Source: Buddleja alternifolia (taxonomy: Eukaryota; Streptophyta; Magnoliopsida; Lamiales; Scrophulariaceae). From it: a stretch of 64,000 nt of DNA. The stretch spans positions 17,427,134 through 17,491,133 of the forward strand of contig CM033401.1 of NCBI GenBank assembly GCA_019426215.1, written 5' to 3'. How positions within the stretch are numbered: the stretch's first letter is position 1; every line of letters starts with the position of its first letter. Both the position numbers and the translations under genes were made by a program. Below the pieces are notes generated by a model. The model did not search any database. It was not told where the DNA came from and worked only from the letters and a program-made list of their open reading frames with translations. Below are positions 1 to 11,679 of this stretch, in pieces.

Positions 1-1
1 G

Positions 2-400
2 TCAAAAAGGATTTTAGAGCAATCGAAACTCACACGAAAGGAGTATGTCAAGAATATGACCATTGAAAATCTAGATCACAAAATGATTCAAGTAATGGCA
101 TTACAACAAATCGAACTCCAGAAGAAGAAAGTAGAGAAAAGCTATAATAAAAAGGTAAAGACTAGATCCTTCGAAGTGAGGGACTTAGTCTGGAAAATGT
201 TGTTACCAGAAGGCTCGAAAGATTATTTTTATGGAAAATGGTCGCCTAAGTGGGAAGGGCCATTTTTGATCTCTAGTAAATTATCAGGTAACTCATTTAA
301 ACTCTAGTATTTAAATGGAAAAGAATATGGAAGGAGTTTAAATGCAAAATACTTGAAGAAATATACACCGAGTATATGGCAAGAAAATGCAGATATTATA
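2..400 (+). pseudogene. Ty3/gypsy (Tat-like) integrase C-terminal end, partial
   Basis: This is the last ~130 codons of a gypsy polyprotein, open at the left edge of the window. The visible part reads as the integrase C-terminal region: a lysine/arginine-rich helix, then RSFEVRDLVWK, then GKWSPKWEGPF, the usual end of the integrase fold in this lineage. A TAG at 305-307 interrupts the frame. The same frame continues beyond it with the conserved tail motif LNAKYLKKYTPSIWQ, so the stop looks like a mutation rather than the true end. What follows is not a 3' LTR but an antisense gene, as in Tat-lineage elements. Lineage is by motif resemblance only. Confidence 0.75.
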
Positions 401-524
401 TCGAAAGATTGCCGGAAACTGGCAATTTGTTCATAAACAATAATTAGAGTACAAAATACTATTCGAAAGTATACTACTCTAGAAAACGTAAAGAATCTAT
501 CAATACATATACAGCCAAAATAAA

Positions 525-3500
525 AGCATCCTTCTCGAGTAAGGCCGACTTCACCACTGTCTCGAACTCATGTGTGAGGAGGGCAATCTGATTGTTAATA
601 ACAACCAACTCCTCATCAGTCTTGTTAGCCAAATCTAGAAGGTGGTCCCTCTCGGCTTGGAGACAAGAAATTCTGGCATCTAGTTTTGCGACTTGGGCCA
701 GATAACCTGCTCGAGTATTTTCCAGATTTGAGACTCGAACTTGAGTTGGCTCAATTGCTGTGACCCCATGGGATGGATCTCTGCCTCGAAAGGGGTAAAG
801 CCTTGATCGATTAAATGCTGGATAGCAGTAAGGCGACTCTCAAACATCTGCCTCCCAGCAACAAACGTAGGGCGACACTGGAAAGCAATCCTTGGCGTCG
901 CACCATCCAGGAGCGCTCGAAGCCTCCTAAGCATCTCTTGGTTAGTCGGATCAAGCTTGATCGCATTAAGGGCTTCGCTTAAATCAGTCCTCGAGAAGGG
1001 CAGAAACTCAACATTCCCTCAGAATTATAAACGAAATAACTTAAGGAAAATGGAGAATCATGCAAACGAGGTATGGTAACATGGCAAATACACTTACCTT
1101 CGACTGAGATAATATTTTTGGGTGCCGCTGCATTCGAAGTGGAAGGGGCATCCCGGATCTCGAGAGATTAAGTCACAATTTGATCTTCTAGAATCTCCTC
1201 GGGGGTAATTTCGACACCTAAGGAAATTTAATATTAATATTATAATAAGAAATGATTTGAGAAAATGTTAAAATAGTTACAGCTTACCTTCGAATGGTGG
1301 GACTTCAGTAGTTTGTTCAACAGGCTTTGAGAAACCCAGCTCGAGAGCCTCCTCAGCAGTGGCTTCTTTTTCTGCCACAAGGGCAGGCCTCTCGACCAAG
1401 GTCTCTTCACTCGAGGAACCTACGAAACAAAGGGTTTGTGATAATCCGGGTTAAGAAATTATTGTCAAACAAAAAAAATAAAATCTTAATAAAACTATTG
1501 CCAAAATAAAAACCTGAGGAAAGGTCCTCGAGAACTTGAGTACGTTCTTAAGACTGGGCTTGGGTATCATTTAAAGGCATCTCGAATGGAGCCTCTGTCG
1601 TTAAGAGGATGGCATAGATATCCAATTCAGCCACATCCCCTATCTTGATTACAGGAGTTTCAATGTGTGTGGTTTCTTTCGAGGGACTCACTCCAGAAGG
1701 AGCCTCACTCGAAGGGCCTGCATACAAATACCTTTTAATGTAAACGAAGAAAGATATTTATCACGTAGAAGACTCATAAATTGGTAAAGTAAAAATACTT
1801 ACCGGCCTCGAAAGACCCACGTAATCTGCACCTTTGGAATACGATGGGCGCATCCTCATCTTCATCTTCATCCTCCACCACAATTCGAGGAAATTCTGCA
1901 ATGTCTTCCTCGACAGCAGTTTTGGAGGGTTGGGGAAGAAGGCTCTCGAATGGTAATGCCCCCAGTTCTGCATTTTTGAGTGGTAGGTGGAGATATAGCA
2001 GTAACTGGGGCCTTTGATTTGGCTGCCTTCGAGGAGCGGGTAGGTGGAATAGCTCTGAGAGGAGGCACCGCTAAAGCTTCAGACTCTCGAAGAGCTTGCC
2101 CCTCATGTGCTTAGACCAAGGGCTTATCCCTCTCAAATCTCCACCCCGAGGTGAGTGGAAAAGGGATAACATAAACATCATCCTGCTTACACAAATCAAA
2201 ATATTTAAAGTGCATAAAGAAATAAAAAGAAAAAGATCTTTAAGTACCCATACCTCAGGGGACAGCAGTGTTGACAAGGCAGTCATTTGTACAGACCCCA
2301 AACAAAGTCTTGTAGCATCCATGACCAACCTTCGAATGATTTGTCTCGAGAAGTTGCGCTGCAAGACTCAATTCCAGAATTTGGCAAAGTGTGGATCCAC
2401 TCTAAGGATCCTACAGAAGGTCGCGATGGGAGAAATAGCAACTTGGCTGGAGGGCTTCCCTCGAATGGATGCCTCTGCCAATTCCCTCTTTGTCTTGGGG
2501 ATAGTGCATGATCTGCCTGACCATGGATGATTTAAAGTGCCTAGAAAAGGTAGGGCAAAGCTTTAGCTAATGCCAAATTGCCTTGAGCATAACTGCAAAA
2601 AACACAGAAGCAACATGTAAATAAACAAGATTATTCACTCGAAGGATAATGCATGAAGATTTTTATAAGAAATACCTGAGGGTTGTAAACCTCAACTCCG
2701 GGGTTGTTGTCTGCATATAGGAGGTCTCGAGAAGAGATGATAGATCTCCAGTAAGGACGATCTTCATCAGTATGCCTCAGGGAGTCAAGTTCTCGTAGCC
2801 AATATGGCAGGGCTACATGAGACCAGTGATTAGGGGCCCGATCATGTTTTGTCTCGAAAGAGGGGCACCAGGTGGAAATGTGCAGTGGGTTGTATATTAT
2901 ACATAGCACCAGCAAGCAGGATGCCTTCTCGAGGGGTATCAAAAGGTTTACGGATGCCTCCCCATAGCACGCCCAATTCGAGATAGGCTGGACAATCTTC
3001 GAGGACTGAGATTTCTCTTTAAGTGAAGGAGTCCTGATATTTAGTAACTCAGGATAATACAAAAACGCCCAGCAGGTTAGCAACCACAGTGGGCCTGCAA
3101 CCCTCCTGACCTTCGAAGGCTCTTTATAGATGTGAAACATCATCCTGTAGAAGTGGGCCAGGATAAAAGGACCCAATTCGATGGGAGCCGAAGTTGTGGC
3201 GATGTTGGCAGCAAGACGCACGAACGTCTTATTGATTGCACAACCCGTGTTCATGAATAGGCTACAGAAGACATAAGTCAAAAATAATACCTCTTCGAAA
3301 TCGGGGACCTCATCATTTGTATCAGTGAAGTGTTTGACTAAGCCCGAGTAGGAAATGTTGGCACCCCCACTTTTGCCGTGGTGTTTAAACCAGATACTGG
3401 TGGCCTTTAGGAGTGCTCGAGCGCCCACCTCCGCTTCACCAGTACATAATACAACCTCGTGGGGGTATGTTCTAATAATCAGGGCCACATCTTTGAGAGT

Positions 3501-3603
3501 GACAGTCTGGAATCCCCGAGGCAAGATGAAACAGTTATATGAAGGGTTCCATGAGAGAGAAAGGGCATCCATCATCACTTGTTCGAAGGGGAGGGTTTGG
3601 TAG
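525..3603 (-). pseudogene. Antisense gene in gypsy element: plant-mobile-domain-like N-terminus, coiled-coil C-terminus, decayed
   Basis: The N-terminal part (about 3578-2675) is a 300-residue frame resembling the plant mobile domain (aminotransferase-like) found in MAIN/MAIL proteins and in many gypsy and Mutator elements. It has conserved stretches such as GFQTVTLKDVA and GPLWLLTCWAF. A plausible donor (CAG|GTATTT) lies at 2674. Coding character continues near 2600-2300 but in shifted frames with stops. A C-terminal coiled coil can be read at about 730-525 (KLDARISCLQAERDHLLDL), again needing a frame change from the open stretch at 934-680. The gene lies antisense between the gypsy integrase end and the presumed 3' LTR. 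Function is unknown. The frameshifts suggest decay, though some breaks could be unrecognised introns. Confidence 0.6.
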
Positions 3604-3653
3604 CAGGCTATTCAAAATAGTATTGTGAATCGACTGAAATTGACTGAGGCGGT

Positions 3654-3899
3654 ATTTACCATGCAAAGTCGTCTCCAAAAGTCATCTTACTTCTCTTCCT
3701 CGTAACATAAGCTGTCATCGGCTCAATGCTATTACCCACTGCAATTCTTCTAGATTAGCCTTTGCAACTCTAGCTTAGCTTTGTAAAGAAATGGATAATC
3801 GACAATTTCGATTGTTTTACGTGACAGGAACCCATTTAGCAAGGAGCGACAAGGTACTTATGCTTTATTGAATAAGGAAACGACATTTTACCCTAAAGC
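3654..3899. repeat. Direct repeat copy 1 (3' untranslated region of gypsy element)
   Basis: This ~246-bp segment begins TTACCATGCAAAGTCGTC and ends TTTTACCCTAAAG. It recurs at 4690-4946 with about a dozen substitutions. The offset is about 1036 bp. It may belong to the variable 3' region typical of Tat-lineage elements, or mark a duplicated LTR-adjacent block. Confidence 0.85.
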
Positions 3900-4689
3900 T
3901 GAAAGATCGGTAGATTCAAAGAGTTACTCGATGTAAATGGATTAAGCAACAGTTTATCGAGAAGAGTATAAAAATGAAGGAGTAATGTAAATAGATACAA
4001 GCTCAAGGTTTTATGAGAGGATCAGTCAATTGAGTATCATAAATATAGTCAAACATCAATTTTCACACGAAGGAATCAAGAGACATTGCGAATCAAGAGA
4101 GAATTATTATGTCTCAACAGTTGTAGTAGAATACAAAATGTAATTCAAAATGATGAGTCTATAATAAGAGTGAACCCGCCTCAATGGTTAACAATTCAAC
4201 AGGTATTGGAACTTATGAATAGAATTATAGAACAAAATGTCAAGAGATTTCCGAAGAGTGGATATAAAAATTAATTCCAAGGAACCAAACTCTCTAGAAT
4301 GGAATTATGAACAGTAAACAATCCTGAATACGCGAGTTTCTCAATCATGAAAGGAACACAACTTTCAATAATGGAGTTTACTAGATTCCCAATCATAATG
4401 AAGAAGCATGAATCCATAAAAAAATTATTTCAATGGAGGCACGAGGAAGGGATAGGGAAAAGTAAATCTATGTTGGCGAATAGAAATCCTTCATCTTCTA
4501 TAAAGCAAGGAGAATCACCCTAAAAGTTCCTTCCTAACACATTTACCTCTCACTTCATACGATCGTTACAAGGGGAAATATTGAGTAGTTTAGCAGGACG
4601 AAATGAAGCAATCCGCATTCACTATGTCAACTTTTTCTGACTTAACATTGAAGTGGGCTTGTACGACTCGATGCACATTCATTCTTCAA
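3900..4689. other. Spacer between direct repeats, no gene seen
   Basis: This is AT-rich sequence with one short open frame (4086-4274, 62 codons) that has no recognisable motif. It is probably part of the 3' non-coding region of the gypsy element to the left. Confidence 0.4.
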
Positions 4690-4946
4690 TACAGAGCATT
4701 ATTTACCATGCAAAGTCGTCTCCAAAAGTCATCTTACTTCTCTTCCTCGTAATATAAGCTGTCATCGTCTCAATGCTATTACCCACTGCGATTCTTCTAG
4801 ATTAGCCTCTACAACTCTAGCTTAGCTTTGTAAAGATATGGATAATCGACAATCTCGATTGTTTTACGTGATAGGGACCCATTTAGCAAGGATCGACAAG
4901 GTACTTATGCTTTATTGAATAAGGAAACGACATTTTACCCTAAAGG
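4690..4946. repeat. Direct repeat copy 2 (3' untranslated region of gypsy element)
   Basis: This is the second copy of the repeat at 3654-3899, in the same orientation. The two copies diverge sharply after TTTTACCCTAAAG. Confidence 0.85.
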
Positions 4947-5418
4947 GTAAAGAGCGGGGAACACGATCTAAAGCCGAGGGACTATATGGGTTCAATGAGA
5001 TAAAATGATTTAACGCACTCATCATGATTATAACGATAACTATTGACACCATACTTTAATACTTGCAATTCGAATCCATACAAAAATCTAAACTCCGATG
5101 TTATTTCAATCCTTGTATACTTACTCCATTATTTATCCAGAATAACTGAATTATCTTCAATCTAAAGCAACTTAAACTTTTCTAGTAACTATGTATAACA
5201 TGTCCTTCTTCAAAATACCAATTGAATCCAAGGAACTCTTCTCGGCTTAGCGGAAACAAATACCAAATGCGTCCAAAGCATTGATGTACTATAATTCTAC
5301 ATCGCCGAAATAACATCTAATCAATAATTCATCCCTCAATACCATTAGCTTAACTTAGAATCCACTATAATCCACAGTCCGAAGACCTTATCCCGGTATA
5401 GCTCAGGCACTAGCCCAA
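4947..5418 (-). other. Presumed leader of a minus-strand gypsy element, non-coding
   Basis: This stretch lies immediately inside the minus-strand primer site at 5419-5430, so it should be the 5' leader of that element. No gag frame is visible before the Tat-like repeat begins at 4946, so the element is truncated here or recombined with its neighbour. Confidence 0.4.
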
Positions 5419-5430
5419 GCTCTGATACCA
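5419..5430 (-). promoter_or_regulatory. Primer binding site (initiator tRNA-Met type), minus strand
   Basis: On the minus strand the bases read TGGTATCAGAGC, the standard plant tRNA-Met primer site. They start 3 bases after the LTR end (...GGGGTGTGACA). Confidence 0.8.
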
Positions 5431-6984
5431 CTCTGTCACACCCCAATTTTTAGTCCCAAAAGGGCCCAAACTGAAAGCGTGAACCTTTCAATTAAGTAGT
5501 CCAATCCGAAATCTGACATACTTTTGACAATTTATCAAGTAGGTCACAGCCCTAACGTCAACCAAACATATAAAGTAAACTTACTATTCATGACTCAATC
5601 AGCAATACTCACCTCTAGGATTGTCCATGTCTATACACATGATCCTCCAAGCCAGTGTCATTGCTCAACTCACCTCTAACTGGAAGGAAGAAAGTGAAAT
5701 ACGTAAGCAAAGGCTTAGTGAGCGCCAGTGTTTGTGTGAAAAGTGCTTAAAATAGTTTTTAGACCAAAAAACCACAAGTTAATGAGGTGAAATCAATAAT
5801 ACTTTTTATTTTTCAGAAAATCATTGAAATAGTTAAAATTACATTTGCTTTCATACTAGTAGTTCAACAATAGGTGATATTACACCAAAACTTTAGTCTA
5901 TGCATTCAATCAATAGGCAGTTACAGTAAACTTTACATTTCACATTTAAGCAGTAGGGGGCCATGTTAGCAGTAGCATCGCGTCCAATGACTTTGCTCAT
6001 AGCACTTTGGGTCCCGCTGCTTCTTCCTTGTCACCCCTGAACAATCGGCTTAAAAGCCATCACCTTATGCCTCCCCACTTAGGCTCACGAAGCCCGTTTG
6101 GTCATATCCCGGGTATGCCACAATTCAATTCCTACGACCCATAGTTTTAAGGTATTAGGTGTTAGGATTTGGCCGTGGATAGCGGGAACAGTTTTAAGAC
6201 TGCAGGCCCGTGCCTGTCCAGCCGAACCCTAGCCCTATCCACGCCCGACACTCAACCATATATAATATGCAATCACATAAATTCACAGTTGATGCAATAG
6301 TGGCCTTTTGACTCATAATACAATAATCAGTCAATTTTAGTGAATAAGTGTTTGTTGGAAATCATTTTCTCCAAAATATGCATTTAAAACGATTCATGAC
6401 TTTGGAAAAATGTACAATGCAATGGTTTAGAAAATGTACTTTTGATATTATTTGAAAACATTGAGATTCATTTATTTGATAATGGTAAAACCATGACAAA
6501 TTGCATATAAATATATATACATATATAGGACGTACTAAAACTTCTTCCAGTTCTAAAAGACATATAAATATAGTTTTGCGAGGCAACTTATGGTACACTT
6601 CCAAGCTAGTCAGAATCATCACTGACTGAATATCCAACTCTACCAACTCGTCAAATTGTGTTTCCTTGAATAGTGTTGTAGAGAATGAACCTATTCCAAA
6701 TAAGAACATAATCACTACTACACTTACGTAATCAAGTTATCTGAATTCTAATTCCCAATATGATACACACTTAATTGGAAATAACCAAAGGTTAATGCTA
6801 AGACAACTTACCCAACACTCACCCATCTTTAGGAATATGTGTAACTCGGATCAAAGAAGCTGAAAACCTCCATTGTTCATACGTGAACAAGATTGCACCA
6901 AATTGATTCACCGTGTGACTCGTTCAATTGGCACGCATCTTTGCTATTATCCTTTGTTCGACCCTTTAACATTTCAATAAACAA

Positions 6985-7014
6985 CTAAATTAATATATAT
7001 ATATATATATATAT
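6985..7014. repeat. (TA)n microsatellite
   Basis: A run of alternating T and A inside the minus-strand gypsy LTR. Confidence 0.9.
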
Positions 7015-7183
7015 AGATTCCCAAATAACTAAGCTTTCTTAATATTCAAATTCAATCTCAAGAACTTAAACGAAATAGGGTAAATTGGGCCTTCAAAATC
7101 AACATCCTAAAACTGCCAGATTTAGCCACCTCCTAGCACCTTATAATCAAATCAACTCTTCGGTCACATTAAACCATGGATTT

Positions 7184-7830
7184 TATCAAAACTTACCCAT
7201 GTCAACATCTACATTCAAAGGGCTATCTAATGGTTGTCTTGAATTTTCAATAGAACCACGAAAAGGGGTATTTCAAAACAAAGAAACATGAATGATAGTT
7301 TCTGGAAATTAAAACAGCACACTAGCATAGATCGTTTGGTGGCCATTTCTGACTATTTCCTCATCAATTTTCAACAAACTTTACCATTCAACATATCTAC
7401 ACTAAATAAAGATTCTAAATATGGTTTTGCATGTATAATCAGAGCATAGAAAAAGAGGTTTCTGGGCAATTCAATATGAAACACAGATTCTGGAATTCAA
7501 TAGAGATTACTGGCAGTGATGATTTGACTGAGAAGATTGAAATATTTTCTAAACGAATTCTAACAAAACTTATCAGTGATAATATCTACACTGAATGAGA
7601 TTTCTAGGGATGGTCTTGGATAACCTATTGGACTAATATAAGGAACATTTCAGGGGAAAAAGAAATAATAGACAATTTTTGGACTAAAAACCGGGCAGTG
7701 GCTGTGATTCTTTAACCGACAATTCTGGATTATTTACTGAACCAAAAGTAGAAAAACTCACCATTAACATCATCTACGCAAAGAGATATTTCCAACGGTG
7801 GGTTTTCATGAACGATCCAACCAGTGGAGG
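7184..7830. repeat. Four degenerate tandem modules of ~190 bp inside the LTR
   Basis: A recurring phrase of the form AAACTTACCAnnnnnAACATCTACAC... starts near 7184, 7380, 7567 and 7753. Spacing is about 185-196 bp and the copies are diverged. Confidence 0.5.
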
Positions 7831-7933
7831 ATATGATCCTGGCAAAAAAAACTGGAGGCATGTTGCTGGAATTAAAACAGGGAAGATGAGATGGTGTTTG
7901 CATGTCCAATTCTGGAAATTTGGGTAGAATTTA

Positions 7934-8331
7934 TGATGTGGAGCATATGGTTGACCAGGGTGTTGAACGAGAGCCGGATTCGATGGGTGAGCCAAGTCCA
8001 TTAAGAGTTTATGTGCGGTGCAAGCGGGCGAGAACCGAGATGGAACCAGCAGCGGCTTAGTCTTATCAGCAGCGGCTTGGTCTTATTGGAATTATTATAA
8101 TTATGTTATTATCATTTATTGTCAATTAAATAAGTAGTTGGTTTATTAAGGGAGTCTCATTATGGTAAGGTTTACGTAAGAGGTATAAATATTGTTTAGG
8201 GTTTCATTATGTAATCATCTTCTGGATATTGAATTGGAGAAAGCAGGAGCTTTTGGGCAAGAACACGTTGGGTTCTTGTTAGTTCATATTCTATTGTGTG
8301 TGTGTTTTTTCTTCATAATTATCACCCATCA
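7934..8331 (+). repeat. 5' LTR of chromovirus
   Basis: It starts TGATGTGGAGC and ends ATCACCCATCA (398 bp). A TATAAATA motif lies near 8184. It contains a copy of the last ~40 codons of the polyprotein, because the 3' LTR overlaps the coding end. Confidence 0.93.
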
Positions 8332-8334
8332 ATT

Positions 8335-8352
8335 TGGTCCGACCTGCCGGAT
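8335..8352 (+). promoter_or_regulatory. Primer binding site of chromovirus
   Basis: TGGTCCGACCTGCCGG starts 3 bases after the LTR end, where a primer site is expected. It is not the usual tRNA-Met sequence; the priming tRNA was not identified. Confidence 0.6.
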
Positions 8353-8372
8353 CTCTCACCCGCAATATCACG

Positions 8373-9400
8373 ATGGTGGAGACACTAACAAGATCCATTG
8401 AGGGGCGACTTCAGGCGATGGATGAGAGCATGAGTGTGCTTACAGAGGACTAAACACAGATGACGAGCAGTATTGCAGCCTTGCAAAGTCAGATGGCGGA
8501 GTTGCTGCATGGGATGAGTATTCTGATGGCGGCGCACGGGAAAGGGCCTTTCGTCGCTGAGAACTCCTCGGCCGACACACCAGCGATGGGGGCGAGTAAC
8601 ACGAATGCGCAGACGACAGGGATGATCACACCCGAGATGGAGTTAATGCCACCCGTTTCGAATTTACCATCCTTCGATGGCATGGATCCAATGAGATGGA
8701 GCAACATTTCAATATTTATCCGTGTGGCGAGGGTCAAAGGATTCAGTTAGCTATGGTGGCAATGGAAGGCCCCGCCCTCCATTGGTTTCGGTGGCTGAAG
8801 AGGCAGAAGCCACAATTCTCATGGTTGGAATTCTCCCACACATTGGTGACCCGATTTGATGAGAGGAGCGACGGAAACCCATACGAGAGATTGGCTGCGG
8901 CTCGACAAACTAACAATGTCGGGAATTACGTTAAGTTATTCACCCAGCTCGTTAACCAAATTTCTGGCTTGTCGGATGAACACTATCTTGGATACTTTAT
9001 GAATGGATTGCAAGAACAGATTCGCTGTCAAGTTCGGGTCTTGGACCCGATTAATTTGGATGCTTCAATTAAGATGGCCCGTAACATTGAAACGGCGTTA
9101 CGAGTGCAACAGGGAAGCATGAGTTCTTTTCGTTCGGGGTTCAGCTCATACCGCACTGTAACCCCGAACAATCGCATCACATCGGCCCCAGCACGACTGG
9201 CCCTGCCAGCGCCACCTGGAGCAGTGGGCCCACGGCCACCAGTAGCCAACCGGACGGGATCGAATGGGCATGCGCCTGTGAAAGCCCAATTTCGACGGCT
9301 GCCCGATTCTGAGAGAGAAGAATTACGTCGAAAGGGGCTATGCTTTCGGTGTAAGGCACCATACCACCCCACTCAACTCATGATTGCCCGATGAAACATT
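8373..9400 (+). pseudogene. Chromovirus gag (broken)
   Basis: Gag forms the capsid-like particle and packages the element RNA. The likely start is the ATG at 8373 (MVETLTRSIEG), but a TAA at 8451 stops it after 26 codons; the frame reopens at 8460. A frameshift near 8690-8700 moves coding to the frame that runs to 9394. That frame holds the retrotransposon gag domain (GPALHWFRWLKRQ; FTQLVNQISGLSDEHYLGYFMNGL). A zinc-knuckle start (LCFRCKAPYHPT) follows at its end, where a second frameshift near 9375 leads into the protease frame at 9391. The breaks are sequence-level damage; in related elements gag and pol are one reading frame. Confidence 0.85.
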
Positions 9401-10185
9401 TACGAATTTTGTTAGTTGAGGACAACGATTCCGAACTGTTAGAGTTAGAAGAGATTGATGCGCTGAATAGGCTGGAGGAGCATGACTGTGTGGATGAAGG
9501 AGATCAGTTAGAAGTGGCGGCGTTGTCCCTATGCTCGGCCGCGGGTTTCTCCGTGCCACACACACTGCGTTTGAAGGGATATTTGGTGGGTCATGAGGTT
9601 ATGATTCTCGTGGATAGTGGGGCGAGTCACAATTTTATATCCTCAAAGTTGGTGACCAAGTTGGGTTTGCAAGTTAACACTGTCGGTCAATTCGGGGTTC
9701 GAGTGGGCGACGGGAGGTGAATTAAATTTAGGGGCGTCTGTCGGGGCTTGGTGATCCAATTAATATCGCACGAAATCAGGGTTGACTGTTATGAATTTCC
9801 GTTAGGAGGAGTTGAGGTGATTCTGGGTATTTCTTGGCTAGCCTCGCTGGGGGATATCAAAATTAATTGGCAAAAGTCATTTATGGAATTTGAGTGGATG
9901 GGAAAACCGATAGCCCTTCATGGAGATGAAACATCGAGTCGCACGCAAGTGTCACTCAAGACCCTTTTGCACACATCCGAGTCCGAATTCCTTGGAGTTG
10001 TGATTGGCTCAGGCCAGTGTTGGGAAGTCACGGGGGGAGTCTTGGAAGGTGACCTGGGCAGCGAGGAAGTCTCAAAAATTCTGAAACAGTTTGAGGATGT
10101 GTTTGGGGACCCCGACGAGTTACCCCGAGGCGAGAATCAGATCATAAAGTTGAGTTGGTCGAAGGGGCGAGACCGTTGTCTGTGA
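9391..10185 (+). pseudogene. Chromovirus protease region
   Basis: The protease motif LVDSGASHNF (about 9610-9640) is the aspartic protease active site. The frame stops at 9718-9720 and coding resumes in another frame at 9748-10185 with GGVEVILGISWLASLG and EVSKILKQFEDVFGDP. This last part is the usual linker between protease and reverse transcriptase. It overlaps the start of the next frame (10155), indicating another frameshift near 10150. Confidence 0.85.
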
Positions 10186-11679
10186 GGCCGTACCGATACG
10201 GTCATCTTCAAAAAGATGAAATTGAAAGGCTAGTGGGGGACATGCTCGCAGCAGGGATAATAAGGTCGAGTTATAGCCCGTTTTCTAGTCCGGTTTTATT
10301 AGTGAAGAAGAAAGATGGGAACTGGAGGTTTTGCGTAGATTACCGGGAGCTTAATAAGGTGATGGTGCCGGACAAATACCCAATCCCCGTTATACAGGAG
10401 ATGTTGGATAAACTATCAGGGGTGACGATCTTCTCTAAAATCGACTTACGATCGTGGTATCATCAGATCCGGGTGAGCTCGTCGGACATTCCAAAAATAG
10501 CCTTTCGTACTCATAGTGGGCACTATGAGTTCCTCGTGATGCCTTTCGGCTTGTCCAATGCGCCGGCGACTTTTCAGGCAACTATGAATGAGATCTTCCG
10601 ACCTTATTTGCGTAAGTTCGTACTTGTATTTTTCGATGATATATTAGTTTATAGTCGCTCAAGTCTTGACCATAAGGAGCAACTATTTTTAGTTTTGAAT
10701 ATTTTGCGAGCTAACCATTTCAAGGCGAACAGGAAGAAGTGTGCTTTTCGGTGTACACAGGTGGAGTATTTGGGTCACCTTATATCCGCAGCGGGAATGT
10801 CGATGGACTCAATGAAGGTGGCAGCTGTGGTGGATTGGCCAACACCCTACTCGGTTAAGGCAGTTCGGGGGTTCTTGGGATTGACTGGATATTACAGGCG
10901 CTTTGTGAAAAATTAAAGGATGATTGCGAGACCATTAACGCAATTATTAAAGAAAGAGGCGCCCATCAAGTTCCAATGGACAGTAGCAGCTGAAGCCGCA
11001 TTTCAGGAGCTAAAAAGGGCGTTAACATCGACTCCCGTTTTAGCTATGCCAGATTTCTCCAAATCATTTGTTATAGAGTGTGACGCCTCGGGGGTTGGAG
11101 TTGGGGCCGTGTTGATGCAAGCTAAGCGTCCGATTGCTTATTTTAGTAAAGCTTTAGTCGAAACTTCTCTGTCCAAATCGTCTTACGAAAGGGAATTAAT
11201 GGGGTTGGTGCTCGCGATTCAACATTGGAGGCCATACTTAGTGGGGCGTTGTTTCGTGGTTAAAACCGATCATCATAGCCTCAAACACTTGTTGAATCAA
11301 AAGATTGTGACTCCGGCACAACAAAATTGGGTGGCGAAGCTGCTAGGGTATGACTTCGAAATCATCTACAAGACGGGGGCGTCGAATCAAGCAGCCGATT
11401 CTTTATCCCGGAGGTTTGAGGCAGAGGGGCAATGTGCAGCGATTTCAGGCCCTATATGGGCTGAATTTTCTGATGTATTAGGCGAGCAGCAGCGGGATGA
11501 CTATATCCAAGGTATTATCACAGAGGTATTGAAAGATCCAATGAGTAAACCGGGTTTTTTGGTGATTGAGGGCTGACTATTGTACAAAAATAGATTGGTT
11601 TTGCCTGAAGGTTCGAACTGGATCCCTAAGTTATTGCATGAATTCCATGATACACCATCAGGGGGTCATGATGGGCGGA
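10155..11679 (+). pseudogene. Chromovirus reverse transcriptase and RNase H, start of integrase
   Basis: The reverse transcriptase copies element RNA into DNA. Motifs in order are FSSPVLLVKKKDGNWRFCVDY, FSKIDLRSWYHQIRV, MPFGLSNAPATFQ and the catalytic FDDILVYS (about 10630-10660). RNase H follows (FVIECDASGVGVGAVL; TDHHSLKHLL; ASNQAADSLSRR), then the start of the integrase zinc region (HEFHDTPSGGHDG, about 11638-11676). In-frame stops occur at 10914-10916 and 11574-11576 with the same frame continuing past both, so they are point mutations. The integrase core that should follow is missing. Confidence 0.93.

Noticed and set aside
9028..9372. 114-codon minus-strand frame
   Set aside because: Shadow of chromovirus gag.
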